From: Chloroflexota bacterium
GTDB lineage: Bacteria; Chloroflexota; Anaerolineae; Anaerolineales; Anaerolineaceae
Assembly: GCA_023434145.1 (NCBI GenBank)
Contig: JAEYTI010000168.1
Location: forward strand, 1-64,000
Length of the DNA stretch: 64,000 nucleotides
Reading direction: 5' to 3'
The notes under the pieces are model-generated. The model made no database searches, was not told where the DNA came from, and saw only the letters and a program-made list of their open reading frames with translations. The position numbers and the translations under genes were made by a program. Each line of letters starts with the position of its first letter. The first letter of the stretch is position 1. Of the stretch, positions 36,401 to 45,300 are shown in pieces.

Positions 36401-36819
36401 TGCATGCCTGCCTGGCGCTGCGCTTCGGGCAGCCCGCTCAAGTCGGTAATGGGCAGGCGCATCGGCTGATGGGGCAGGTAGCGGTACGCCGGCTGGCCGT
36501 TGACCATTGGGAAAATGGCGCGCAGTACTTCGTGGCGCTCCAAAATCGTTGTCAGGCTGGCTTCCAGGGCGGCCACATCCAAAACGCCGCTCAAACGCAG
36601 GCCAAATGGAATGTTGTAGTACGCGCTGTCCGGCTCCATCTGGTAGAGCACCCACAGCCGTTCCTGGGCAAAAGAAAGCGGCGGCGGCACATCGGGACCG
36701 CGGCGGGTGATGGGGTTGGCCTGCGGCGTCTGAATGCCCTTCTCCTTTAAGAGAAGGTCCAACAGCTCTTTCTTATCCTTCGAAAGTCCCAATTTGCCTG
36801 GTTCCATTTGCGATGTCAT
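33409..36819 (-). CDS. NRPS module 2: C-A-PCP
   Basis: A protein of 1136 residues. N-terminal segment LSKDKKELLDLLLKEKG, C domain with VHHIVADGIS, A domain from about 480 to 1000 with VMYTSGSTGTIKG and INGYGPTENTTF, PCP with FFELGGHSLL (Ser1046). The hand-read code is DALWLGGTFK, close to valine codes (DAFWIGGTFK type). The acidic C-terminus ends in LDQLSDEEVDALLEQML, like the tails of the PKS and of NRPS module 1, and may be a docking element. The start overlaps the preceding stop as ATGA at 36816-36819. Confidence 0.93.
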   Translation of the reverse strand: MTSQMEPGKLGLSKDKKELLDLLLKEKGIQTPQANPITRRGPDVPPPLSFAQERLWVLYQMEPDSAYYNIPFGLRLSGVLDVAALEASLTTILERHEVLRAIFPMVNGQPAYRYLPHQPMRLPITDLSGLPEAQRQAGMQHLAADEAQRHFKLESGPLLRAQLIKMSDIEHVLLLTVHHIVADGISYSVFMRELNALYAAHRACKPSPLPGLPFQFADFAHWQRNWMQGEVLEKQLAYWQQRLGGLATLELPLDKPRPAVQTYTGKRQSVTLPQAMAEGLRALSRKQGVSLYATMLAAFQVLLGKYAGQDDVVVGSPVAGRNYQGIENLVGLFINTLVLRADLSENPSFENLLTQVHRTVLEAYEHQDLPFEKLVEVMRPERDLSRTPLFQVLFNFQNSLVVNMQMDGVSVRLLEQPSGIAKFDLTMDVNEVDDKITVALEYNVDLFHEDTIRRMLGHFQNLLSAALADPRQPVRSLPLMTETERKQIVVDWNANRTEYPREASIAALFESQAAKTPDTIALTFAGQGMTYRELNERANRLAHLLRAQGLTAGEMVGVCLERSPELIVALLAVLKAGGAYLPLDAGYPKERLAYMLADTKAPLLLTAQALLGSLPEHSARVICLDQDADTILAQPAENVPSEATGSSLAYVMYTSGSTGTIKGVTVPQRAVVRLVKNNTFITIAPDDVFLQLAPVSFDASTLEIWASLLNGCRLAIFPPHAPTLSELGDVIAQNGVTILWLTAGLFHQMVDENIRGLAGLRQLLAGGDVLSVPHVEKVLRQFPGLRLINGYGPTENTTFTCCYPVTQPEQISGSLPIGRPIANTQVYVLDRWMQPVPVGVVGELYAGGDGLATGYLNQPELTAERFIANPFSADPNDRLYKTGDLVRYLPDGAIEFLGRNDLQVKVRGFRVELGEIETVLSAHPLIQTAAIVVREDRPNDKSLAAFLVPAGRAPSFTELTSYLRKKLPEYMIPSAFTTLTELPLNPNGKVDRRALAEMGKAAQAEKTGYVAPRTPVEAQLVAIWEDVMQQEKIGVDDNFFELGGHSLLAMRIISRMQETFQVPLSLRLIYEAHTVAEMAEKVVALQNGETGDMDGEIGRLDRGADGDEALLADLDQLSDEEVDALLEQMLSKTETK

Positions 36820-39800
36820 GAAAGATTCCCTCCTGCCTGTTTCTTTTGCGAAAGAATAGCGCCAACTTCGTCGGCGGACATTTGACGGATTTGCTGGTGA
36901 AGCTGGGCGATGGTTTCTACCAGCCCAGGGGTTGTTTCGCGCCGGCGGAGCTCTACGGCCAGCCCTGCCACCGTCGGCGAGTCGAGGAAGACGCGCGCAG
37001 GCAGCTCCACCTGGAAGATATCGGCAATCTGCGCCAGCACCTGGGTGATCAGCAGTGAATGGCCGCCCAGGGCAAAGAAGTTATCTTCGATGCCAACAGC
37101 TTCCAGGCGCAGGCTCTCCGCCCAGATACTCGCCAGCAGCGCTTCTACGGCGTCGCGCGGGGCAGTATAGCTGTCTTCCAAATCGGGGCGAGAACAGTCG
37201 AGCTGCGGCAGCGCGCGCGCATCGATTTTGCCGTTCGGCAGCAGCGGCAGTGCCTCTAACCGGATGAAAGCATAGGGCAGCATGTAATCTGGCAGGCGGT
37301 TCTTCAAAAAGGCGCGCAGCTCGCCGGTCTGCGTTGCCATCGAGAGATCGCGCGGCAGCCAGTAGGCGCTGAGGCGCGTTTCACTGCCGGTCTGGTGCGC
37401 GGTCACCACGCACTGGCGCACGTTTGCATGTTGCGCCAGTGCGGCTTCGATCTCACCAATCTCTACCCGCGAGCCGCGGATTTTGACTTGCTGGTCGCCG
37501 CGCCCGAGGAATTCCAGCATCGCGCTTCCATCCGGCTGGATTCGCCAGCGCGCCAGGTCGCCGGTGCGGTACATCTGGGTCTCTGCTTCAAACGGGTTGG
37601 CAACAAAGCTTTCCGCGCTCAGATTCGGACGATTCCAGTAGCCGCGCGCCAGCCCCACGCCCGATACGTACAGTTCGCCGGGCATTCCGATGGGAACCAA
37701 CTGCCGGTGTGCATCCAGCAAGTACACGCGGGTGTTGTCAATTGGGCGGCCAATGGCGGGCGGCTCGCCGCTGGGCTGGCACTCGGTCAGCGTGGCGCAG
37801 ACCGTGGTTTCCGTTGGCCCATAGGCATTGATGAACCGCCGCCCTGGCAGCGCCCAGCGCTCAACCAGATCCGGCGGGCAGGCTTCACCGGCAGAAACCA
37901 CCGTGCGAAGCGCGGGGAAGCGATCTGCGGGCAAGGTGGCCCAAACCGAAGGCGGGCAGGTGAGCACATTTACCGCTTGTTCGTGCAGCAGTTCTACCAG
38001 GTCGGGGCCGGGCATCAACTGGTCCTGCGAGGCCATGCAGAGCGTGCCGCCCGAAAGTAGGGTGACGAAAATCTCCGAGACGGACGCATCAAAGCAAAAC
38101 GGTGCAAATTGCAGCACGCGGGTGCCGGGCTCCACGCCAAAGGCCTTCGACTGTGCCCGTGCAAGGTTACCCACCCCACGGTGCTCGACCATCACACCCT
38201 TTGGCTGGCCGGTAGAACCGGATGTGTACAGCACGTAGGCGAGCTGGTCAGGGGTGACCGACCGGTTAGGGGCGGTGTCTGCTTCCTGCATGATGGTGGG
38301 CCATTCAGCATCCAGGCATAGGGTGCGCTCCACCGGAAGGGCCAGGCTGTGCGCGAGGTGGCTTGTTGTGAGCAGCAGCGCTACCTGCGCATCCTGCACC
38401 ATAAAGCGCAGGCGCTCGATGGGGTACGTGGGTTCCAGCGGTACATACGCGCCGCCCGCCTTGAACACCGCCAGCGCGGCGATCACGAGCTCTTTCGACC
38501 GCTCCAGGCAGATGCCCACGCGCTGCTCGGGCTGCAATCCCTGCTGGATGAGGGAATTCGCCAACCGGTTCGCAGCCTGATCCAGTTCGCGGTAGGTCAT
38601 CTTCTCGTTGAAGAACTGCTGCTTTCGACGCGAGCGCGTTTCCAGATCGCGCAGTTTTTGCATGGTATCTACGTAATATTTGGTTACGCGGGCATTGAGC
38701 GTTTCATCCTGGTAGTAGATGAATGGGTAGTGCAGGCTGGGCAGGTTGGGGTACTGCTGCTCCGCCAGATTGCGCTTGCTGTAACTATGGAAGTCTTCAA
38801 AGGTCTGCGCGCTGGGCTGCATCCCGTAACCGGCATAATCTTTGGTGATTGGCGCGCCGGGCTGCGCGTGCAAGCGGCCCCACCCCAGGCCCTCAAAGCT
38901 CTTGTAGTGCTGGATGATGTGCTCCAGCATTGCGTCGGCGGATTGGATATCCTCTTCATTAAAGAACGGCAGCCCATTGATCAGGTTGACCGTGGTGCGA
39001 ACGTTGGGGTACTGTTCACAGCGTTCGAAGAAAGCCAGGATTTCCGCATCGTTGGGCTGAGGTTTGACTGCTCCGGCCTTCGTCAGGCACTGGCGGTGAC
39101 GCTCCGAGAGGCTGTTTACGTCGATGTTGAGCGAAACAAAGCCAAAGGTGCGCGCCACCAGATCGATGAACTCAGTCGTGGGTAGTTCCCAGAAGTAGAA
39201 GTATCCGTGATGGCAGGTGAGATCGATGCCTCTCCACAATGACTGGTAAAGGTCAAAAGAGTCGTAACCGGGCAGGTCAAAGTCGAACAGGAAGGTAGAG
39301 GTGTGGGGCTTGAGCCGCACAATGTCATTGCGTATTTCGCGCACGTCGCGCATGGTAAAGTAAGGTTTGGGGCGCTTCGGCACGCTGGCCTGCACGTCTC
39401 GCGCGCCGCCGCAGTAGTGGCAGTTCATCGGGCAGCCGCGCCCGGTGAAGATGAACAGGTAGGGGGTCAGCGACAGGTCGGCGGGTGAGACGAAGATCTC
39501 GTCCAGGTGAGTCAGGTACACATCGCGCAGGGACTCACTGCTATGCAGGTAGCTGACCGGGCTGCGCACAATTTGCCCATCCCGCTTGTAGGTGCAGTTG
39601 GGGATCCCCGCCGAGCCCTGGCAGATTTTGAGCAGCGGCAGTTCACCATCGCCAGTAACGATGTAATCGACCGCCTCGTACTGGATCAGGTCTTCTGCAA
39701 AGTAGCCGGACGTATCGCCTCCCAGGGCTACTTTCGTGCCGGGAGCATATTCCTTAATCAACCGGCAGATCTCCAGCGCGCGGGCCATGTGCGGGAACCA

Positions 39801-42248
39801 TTTGAGGCTTACCGCCACCAGCCGCGGGTGCGTCTTGTCGATCAGGCGATGGATATTGGCTTTCAGCGCTTCCTTCTCCAGGTGGATGTCGTTCAACTGG
39901 CAGAACGCCTCAATGCCGTGCCGCCGTAAGTACGAAGCCAGATACATCAGCCCCACCGTTCCTGAGCCGGTGGTAGAACCCACTAGCAGCACCGGCGAGA
40001 GCGCCCCATCTGGGGTCGTCTCGCAGTAATCCGGCAAAATACTGGCTGCTTCTTCCGCGCTGACCGGCGATTCGGGATGCTCGGCGTGGCAGACCGGCAG
40101 CGGTGCATCATTGCAAACCGCGCTCTGGGGGCGGTACGCATGCCATTCGATCATCCCCGCGGTCGCCATTGCGCGGATCAGCGGAACCCAACTATCCAGG
40201 CTGCCATCCGGTTGGTAACTGGTAACGTTCGCCGTGTGCAGCGTGCCGGTGGACTGATCCATGCCGATGTACGCCAGGCGATATTCCTGCGGCCCGGCCA
40301 GATTTGCGATTGTATCGAGGGTACGCGTGCCGTCCAGCCATTCCAGCAGGCGCAGCACGGGCAAGTTAGCTGCCACGAGCCCGCTGGCCGGTACGGAGAG
40401 CAGGTCAAACGCTTCAGCGCCCGGTACGGCGCCGGCAGCCTTCAACCACGAAGCGTGGGGGAAGATGAATACCAGCGGGTGTTTGCGGAAACAGGCCTTT
40501 GCCAGGGTGGGCAGGTATTGTGACTGTTTTTCCGCCGCCACCGTGCTGGCGACAAAGTCCTGTTCCCGTTCCCCGGTGGAAAGTGGCGTATACACACCGC
40601 TCAGAATATTGGCTGCGGCCGGGTTGAAATTGCTGGAGCCCAGAAAGGCGATCAGGTCGGCAAAGTTGCGTGAGACAACCAGGGCAGGCGCATCTGGCGT
40701 GCGCTCAACCTGCTGTTCAAAGAACGTGTGCACGCATTCGGGTATGTAATCGGTTTCGGTGGTGTTCCATTCCTTCAGCAGCAGGTGCTTTTCATCCGCG
40801 CCGAGCATTTCCAGCTCGGGCAAACTGCGATCGGGGTCTGCCAGGATGCTGCGCAGCAGGTTCTCATAATGAGCCAGCATGCGCTGGATTGTCGATGGAT
40901 GGTACAGGTCGGTACGGTAATCGATCGCCATTTGCAGCCCATCTTCCCCGGCGACAATTTCCAGGGTCAGGTCAAACTGCGATGTCTGGCTGCGAATCTC
41001 CTGCGGAGACAGTTGGATGGCCTGCTGGCTGGCATACGTCTGGGCCGGGTTGTCGCGCAGGGCAAACATGAGCTGAAACAGCGGCGAGCGGCTGGCATCA
41101 CGGCCAGTTTGCAGCGCATCGACAAGCTGCGCGAACGGCATTTCCTGGTGGGCGTAGGCATCCAGCGCGGTCTGCCGAACACTCTGCAAGAAAGCGCGAA
41201 AGGACGGTGCACCCTCAATGCGCGTGCGCAGCGCCATGGTATTAACCAGGAAGCCGACGATGTTTTCCAGCTCGCCACGCATACGTTCCGCTACCGGCGT
41301 GCCGATCACCAGGTCGCGCTGACCGCTGTACCGGAACACCAGTGTTTTGAAGGCTGCCAGAGCCAGCATAAAGAGCGTTACGCCCTGCTGCTCGGCCAGC
41401 CCGCGCAGGGCGTGGGTGAACGCGGCAGGAAGGGCGCGCGTTTCGCGCGCTCCGGCGAAGGTATGCATGGCCGGGCGCGGCAGATCCGTGGGGACTTCGG
41501 TCAGCGGCAGGTCGGACAACTGGGTTTTCCAGTATTCCAGGTGGCTTTTCATCGCAGCAGAATTTGCACGATCGCGCTGCCAGGCGGCAAAGTCAACGTA
41601 CTGAACCGTGAGTTCGGGAAGGGCTGGGGTGCTGCCCAGGCAAATGGCATCATAGAGCGTCCACAGGTCGCGGTGGAAAATGCCCGCGGACCAGCCATCA
41701 AAGACGATGTGATGGGCCGTCATCAGCAGCAGCGCATCTTCCGCCGCAACGCGAATCAGGCTTGCACGCAGCAGAGGCGCTTGAGACAGATCAAAGGGGC
41801 GCTGCGCTTCGGCGTAGATCATCGCTTCGAGACGTTCTTGGCGGGCGGCTTCATCCAGTACGCTCAGGTCGGTGACTGGCAGATCTAGCTTTGCTTCTGG
41901 TACGATCACCTGCACCGGCTGCCCGTTGACCTGCCGGATGGCGGTGCGCAGGCTCTCGTGCCGCTGAACCAGCGCGCGCAGGCTGGCAGCAAGCGCGTCG
42001 AGATTGAGCTGACCCTGAATACGAATGGCGAAAGACAGGTTATAGACCGGGCTGCCCGGCTGGAGCTGGTGAATAAACCACAGGCGCTCTTGACCGGGGG
42101 AAAGGGCAAAGTGCGCCTGATCCCGGCTCAGGCACGGGATGCTTTCGCTAGCTTGCTGCTTGCGCTGTTTCAACTGGCGCAAAAACAGCGCCCGTTTTTC
42201 GGGCGGCAGCGCCGCTATTCGTTCCGACAATTCATCATCACGAGCCAC
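36816..42248 (-). CDS. NRPS module 1: C-A-PCP with a B12-radical SAM unit inside the A domain
   Basis: A protein of 1810 residues from the GTG at 42248, chosen because GAGGA lies 7 bases upstream and the sequence becomes NRPS-like there (LSERIAALPPEKRALFLRQL); the open frame to 42479 overlaps the PKS gene. C domain 45-480 (AHHIVFDGWS). The A domain begins at 505-527 (HTFFEQQVERTPDAPALVV), breaks off, and resumes at about 1215 (EKMTYRELDQAANRLANSL) with all later motifs intact: YTSGSTGQPKG, INAYGPTETTV, YRTGDLARW, NGKIDARALP. Between them lies a cobalamin-binding radical SAM unit. PCP Ser1731 in LGGHSLLI. The hand-read code DASTVAAVCK equals a known Tyr code. Probable role: load Tyr and, perhaps, modify it on the enzyme. 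Confidence 0.93.
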   Translation of the reverse strand: MARDDELSERIAALPPEKRALFLRQLKQRKQQASESIPCLSRDQAHFALSPGQERLWFIHQLQPGSPVYNLSFAIRIQGQLNLDALAASLRALVQRHESLRTAIRQVNGQPVQVIVPEAKLDLPVTDLSVLDEAARQERLEAMIYAEAQRPFDLSQAPLLRASLIRVAAEDALLLMTAHHIVFDGWSAGIFHRDLWTLYDAICLGSTPALPELTVQYVDFAAWQRDRANSAAMKSHLEYWKTQLSDLPLTEVPTDLPRPAMHTFAGARETRALPAAFTHALRGLAEQQGVTLFMLALAAFKTLVFRYSGQRDLVIGTPVAERMRGELENIVGFLVNTMALRTRIEGAPSFRAFLQSVRQTALDAYAHQEMPFAQLVDALQTGRDASRSPLFQLMFALRDNPAQTYASQQAIQLSPQEIRSQTSQFDLTLEIVAGEDGLQMAIDYRTDLYHPSTIQRMLAHYENLLRSILADPDRSLPELEMLGADEKHLLLKEWNTTETDYIPECVHTFFEQQVERTPDAPALVVSRNFADLIAFLGSSNFNPAAANILSGVYTPLSTGEREQDFVASTVAAEKQSQYLPTLAKACFRKHPLVFIFPHASWLKAAGAVPGAEAFDLLSVPASGLVAANLPVLRLLEWLDGTRTLDTIANLAGPQEYRLAYIGMDQSTGTLHTANVTSYQPDGSLDSWVPLIRAMATAGMIEWHAYRPQSAVCNDAPLPVCHAEHPESPVSAEEAASILPDYCETTPDGALSPVLLVGSTTGSGTVGLMYLASYLRRHGIEAFCQLNDIHLEKEALKANIHRLIDKTHPRLVAVSLKWFPHMARALEICRLIKEYAPGTKVALGGDTSGYFAEDLIQYEAVDYIVTGDGELPLLKICQGSAGIPNCTYKRDGQIVRSPVSYLHSSESLRDVYLTHLDEIFVSPADLSLTPYLFIFTGRGCPMNCHYCGGARDVQASVPKRPKPYFTMRDVREIRNDIVRLKPHTSTFLFDFDLPGYDSFDLYQSLWRGIDLTCHHGYFYFWELPTTEFIDLVARTFGFVSLNIDVNSLSERHRQCLTKAGAVKPQPNDAEILAFFERCEQYPNVRTTVNLINGLPFFNEEDIQSADAMLEHIIQHYKSFEGLGWGRLHAQPGAPITKDYAGYGMQPSAQTFEDFHSYSKRNLAEQQYPNLPSLHYPFIYYQDETLNARVTKYYVDTMQKLRDLETRSRRKQQFFNEKMTYRELDQAANRLANSLIQQGLQPEQRVGICLERSKELVIAALAVFKAGGAYVPLEPTYPIERLRFMVQDAQVALLLTTSHLAHSLALPVERTLCLDAEWPTIMQEADTAPNRSVTPDQLAYVLYTSGSTGQPKGVMVEHRGVGNLARAQSKAFGVEPGTRVLQFAPFCFDASVSEIFVTLLSGGTLCMASQDQLMPGPDLVELLHEQAVNVLTCPPSVWATLPADRFPALRTVVSAGEACPPDLVERWALPGRRFINAYGPTETTVCATLTECQPSGEPPAIGRPIDNTRVYLLDAHRQLVPIGMPGELYVSGVGLARGYWNRPNLSAESFVANPFEAETQMYRTGDLARWRIQPDGSAMLEFLGRGDQQVKIRGSRVEIGEIEAALAQHANVRQCVVTAHQTGSETRLSAYWLPRDLSMATQTGELRAFLKNRLPDYMLPYAFIRLEALPLLPNGKIDARALPQLDCSRPDLEDSYTAPRDAVEALLASIWAESLRLEAVGIEDNFFALGGHSLLITQVLAQIADIFQVELPARVFLDSPTVAGLAVELRRRETTPGLVETIAQLHQQIRQMSADEVGAILSQKKQAGGNLS
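38605..40670 (-). other. Embedded B12-binding radical SAM unit within the A domain
   Basis: This marks about residues 527-1215 of NRPS module 1. The first 215 or so residues (RNFADLIAFLGSSNFN onward) are not recognised. Residues 750-880 read as a cobalamin-binding-type domain (LLVGSTTGSGTVGLMYLASY, VAVSLKWFPHMARALEICRL, VALGGDTSGYFAEDL, DYIVTGDGELPLL) without an evident DxHxxG motif. Residues 925-1125 are a radical SAM core with CX3CX2C (GRGCPMNCHYCGG, Cys939, 943, 946). The last 90 are helical. The frame is uninterrupted through both junctions, so this is a fusion rather than two genes. Confidence 0.9.
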
Positions 42249-42336
42249 GCTTATTTCCTCACTTCGCCAATTGTGTCTGATGCTGTTTTGATTAGCTGAT
42301 ACGGGCTGTACCCGTCCTAATCGCCTATGCGAAAAA

Positions 42337-45300
42337 TTATGCCTGTGCCGGTGCGGCGTCTTCTCCTTCATCCAACAGCGCCGCCAAGTCCTCTTCCGAC
42401 AGGTCTTCGATCTCATCCAGCAAATCCAGTACCTCCTGGTCAACAGCCAGCGAGTCTGTGAGCTGGGTCTGGATGGCATCGGTCAACTGCGCCACGCTCG
42501 GCCCCACCACCAGATCCGCGACGGATAAGCGCACCGGCAGGTTCGCCTCAATACGGTTCTTGATTTCCAGCGCCATGATCGAGTCAAAACCCAGCGTGGT
42601 CAGCGATTTATCGACGGGCATGCGGTTGGGATCGCCAAACCCCAGCACCTGGGCGATCAACTCGCGCAGGAAGCACTCCACCAGCACCCGTCGTTCCGCC
42701 GTGTCGCCAGCCATCAGCAGCCGTTCCGGCAGCGAATGACCAGCCTTACCGGATTGGTCTGCAACGGCCCGGCCTGGTTCGCGGCACAATTCCTCCAAGA
42801 AGGTATGCAAGCTGTTGGCGGCGCGCTGCAGCTTCGGCCACTCCGCGGCAATCACTGCCGCCTGGGCAGCGCCACTGCCCACCAAATGATCCATGCGCTT
42901 CAAGGCCGACTCAGGGGTGAAGGCGTACATGCCGCTGTGCTGGAAGTGATCTTGCAAATTCAGCCGGGCGGCCATGCCCACCTCGCCCCATACGCCCCAG
43001 TTGATGCTGGTAGCCGGAAGCCCCTGCGCGCGGCGATAGTGCGCCAGCGCATCCATAAAGGCGTTGCCGGCAGCGTAATTTGCCTGCCCCACCTGACCCA
43101 AGATCGACGCAGCGGATGAGAATAATATGAAGAAGTCGAGCGGCTGCTCGGCAAAGGCCTGGTGCAGCGCCCACGACCCAGCCACCTTGGGCCCCAAAAC
43201 GCGATCCAAATGCTGTGGGGTCATCTGGTAGATCAGGTGATCCTCCAGTACCCCCGCCGCGTGGATGATACCCTGTACCGGCGGCCAGCCCAAGCGGTCT
43301 AGATCATCCAGCAGGCATGACAACTGCCGCGCATCGGAAACATCCACCGCGGAGGTATAAACCGCAGCGCCCAACGCCTCGATGCGCTGAATAGCGGTGA
43401 CGCGTTCGGCAAGCGGGTTTTGTGGATCCACTCCGGCCCACTGCGAGCGCGGCGGAAGCGGCGTGCGGCCCAGTAAAATCAGCCGGCGCGCGCCGCGAGC
43501 AGCCAGCCATTCGGCGACTGCCAGCCCTAGCCCACCCATACCACCGGTGATCAGGTAACTGGCCGAAAGGCGGATGTTCAAACCTTGTTCAGCCGCCTGC
43601 TCCAACTGGATCAGGCGCGGCACAAAGCAGCGGCAGTGAGCGTCTTCACTGCGCAGCGCAAAGGTGTTTTCTTGCCCGTTCTGCGCCAGCAGTACAGCCA
43701 GCGCGTCGAGTGTTTCATCGGAGTCATCGCCCAGGTCAACAGTCCCGCCCCACAGGTTAGGGAACTCTTGCGCTGCCACACGGGCCATGCCCAACAGCGG
43801 CGACTGGCTGAGCGCCACCGGGCGCGGATCACCGGGGAGCGGCTGCGCACCGCGCGTCACCAGCCACAGTCTGGGCGCTGCATGACCGGCTGCCAGCTTT
43901 TGGATCAATGAGAGCAGCGCCAGACAGCCTGCTTTCGTTCCATCCACCAACTGCATGTCATCCGCAGCGGGAAGGTCGAGGGCAGAAAGATCGATTACAC
44001 CCCGGCAGTTGCCCAGACGCGAAAGCTGCTCTTGCAGCGCACCATCGGTTATCACATGGCCTTGCCCGCCCAGGCGGTCAATTTGTGAAGCCAGCTTTTG
44101 TGCCAGGCCGTTTCGGTCCGGCAAAATTAGCCAATTGCCGGTGAGATCGGGCTGCTGCCCGGGCAGTTCGAACGCCTGCCAGGTGATGTTGTACACACCT
44201 TCGCGTGGAGTGCTGCGCTGCTGCGCGGTCATGCGCTGTAAAACCAGGCCACCTACTTCTGCCAGCGGCTGGCCATCTGCATCGAGGAATGTTACGTCAG
44301 CCAGGCGGGTAGCGTCTCCCGGCTGGGCTGACTCGCGGCGGCGCACGTGGCACCACGCTGCCCCGGCGGCCGGGCCAAACACACGCAGTTGCGTTGCACC
44401 TACCGGTAAATAGGCGTCTTCGGCGAACTGCTCGCCCAGGCCAAACGCCTGCGCCGCAGCCTGGAAGCCGTTGTCTAACAGGGCCGGGTGGATGGCATAC
44501 AGCCCCAACTCAGTACGCAGCGATGCCGGAGCTTCAACAGCCACCAGCGCCTCGCCATCCCTGCGCCATATCTGGCGAATCCACTGGTAAGCGCTGCCAT
44601 ACGGGAGACCGCGCTCGGCCATGCGAGCATAGTGCTGGCTCCCGGGCACATCCTCCAAACAGCGGGCGCGGATGTCCTCCAGCGGTTCCCGAAGCGGCGT
44701 GTTGTGCTCGTTCGTAGTCCATAGTTTGCCCTGGGCATGCTCCACCCAATCCCCCTTGCTGCCGGGGTCGCGGCTGGCAAACTCAAAGGCGGCTTCATGA
44801 GCGGTCAGCGGAGTAATCACTAACTGCAGCAGCCGCGCGCCAGTTTCCGGCAGGATGAGCGGCTGCTTGAAGCGCAGATCTTCCACCACCGGCCTCGATT
44901 GATCCCACACCTGCTCCGACGCCGACAGCGCCATTTCACCGAACATCGACCCAGACAGCACCAGTGTGCCTTGAACGCGGTGATCCTTCAAGTAATGCAG
45001 GCTGCGGGCGTTGATCTCGCTTTCGAAAACCACGGCGTGCGGCGCAGAGGCCATCTGCACCGGGTCGCCAAGCAGCGGGTGGGTGCTCTTTTTGGCCTTA
45101 CCGCCCAACAGCAGCGCCGGTGATAATCCCTGGTCGAGCTGGTCATACCAGTAGCGCTCGCGCTGCCACGGGTAGGCCGGCAATTCCACCATCTTCCCGC
45201 CAGTGGGGAAAAATCGCCGCCAATCCAGCGGGTAACCGGCCACGTACATGGCGCCCAGCGTCGAGAGCAGGGTGGCATATTGTGCTTCGCCGCGCTTCAA

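Noticed and set aside
42249..42479. Upstream ATG giving NRPS module 1 an extra 77 residues
   Set aside because: The extension overlaps the PKS C-terminus and is an Arg/Trp/His-rich out-of-frame translation of it. The GTG at 42248 has a good ribosome-binding site and starts the normal NRPS N-terminal helix.
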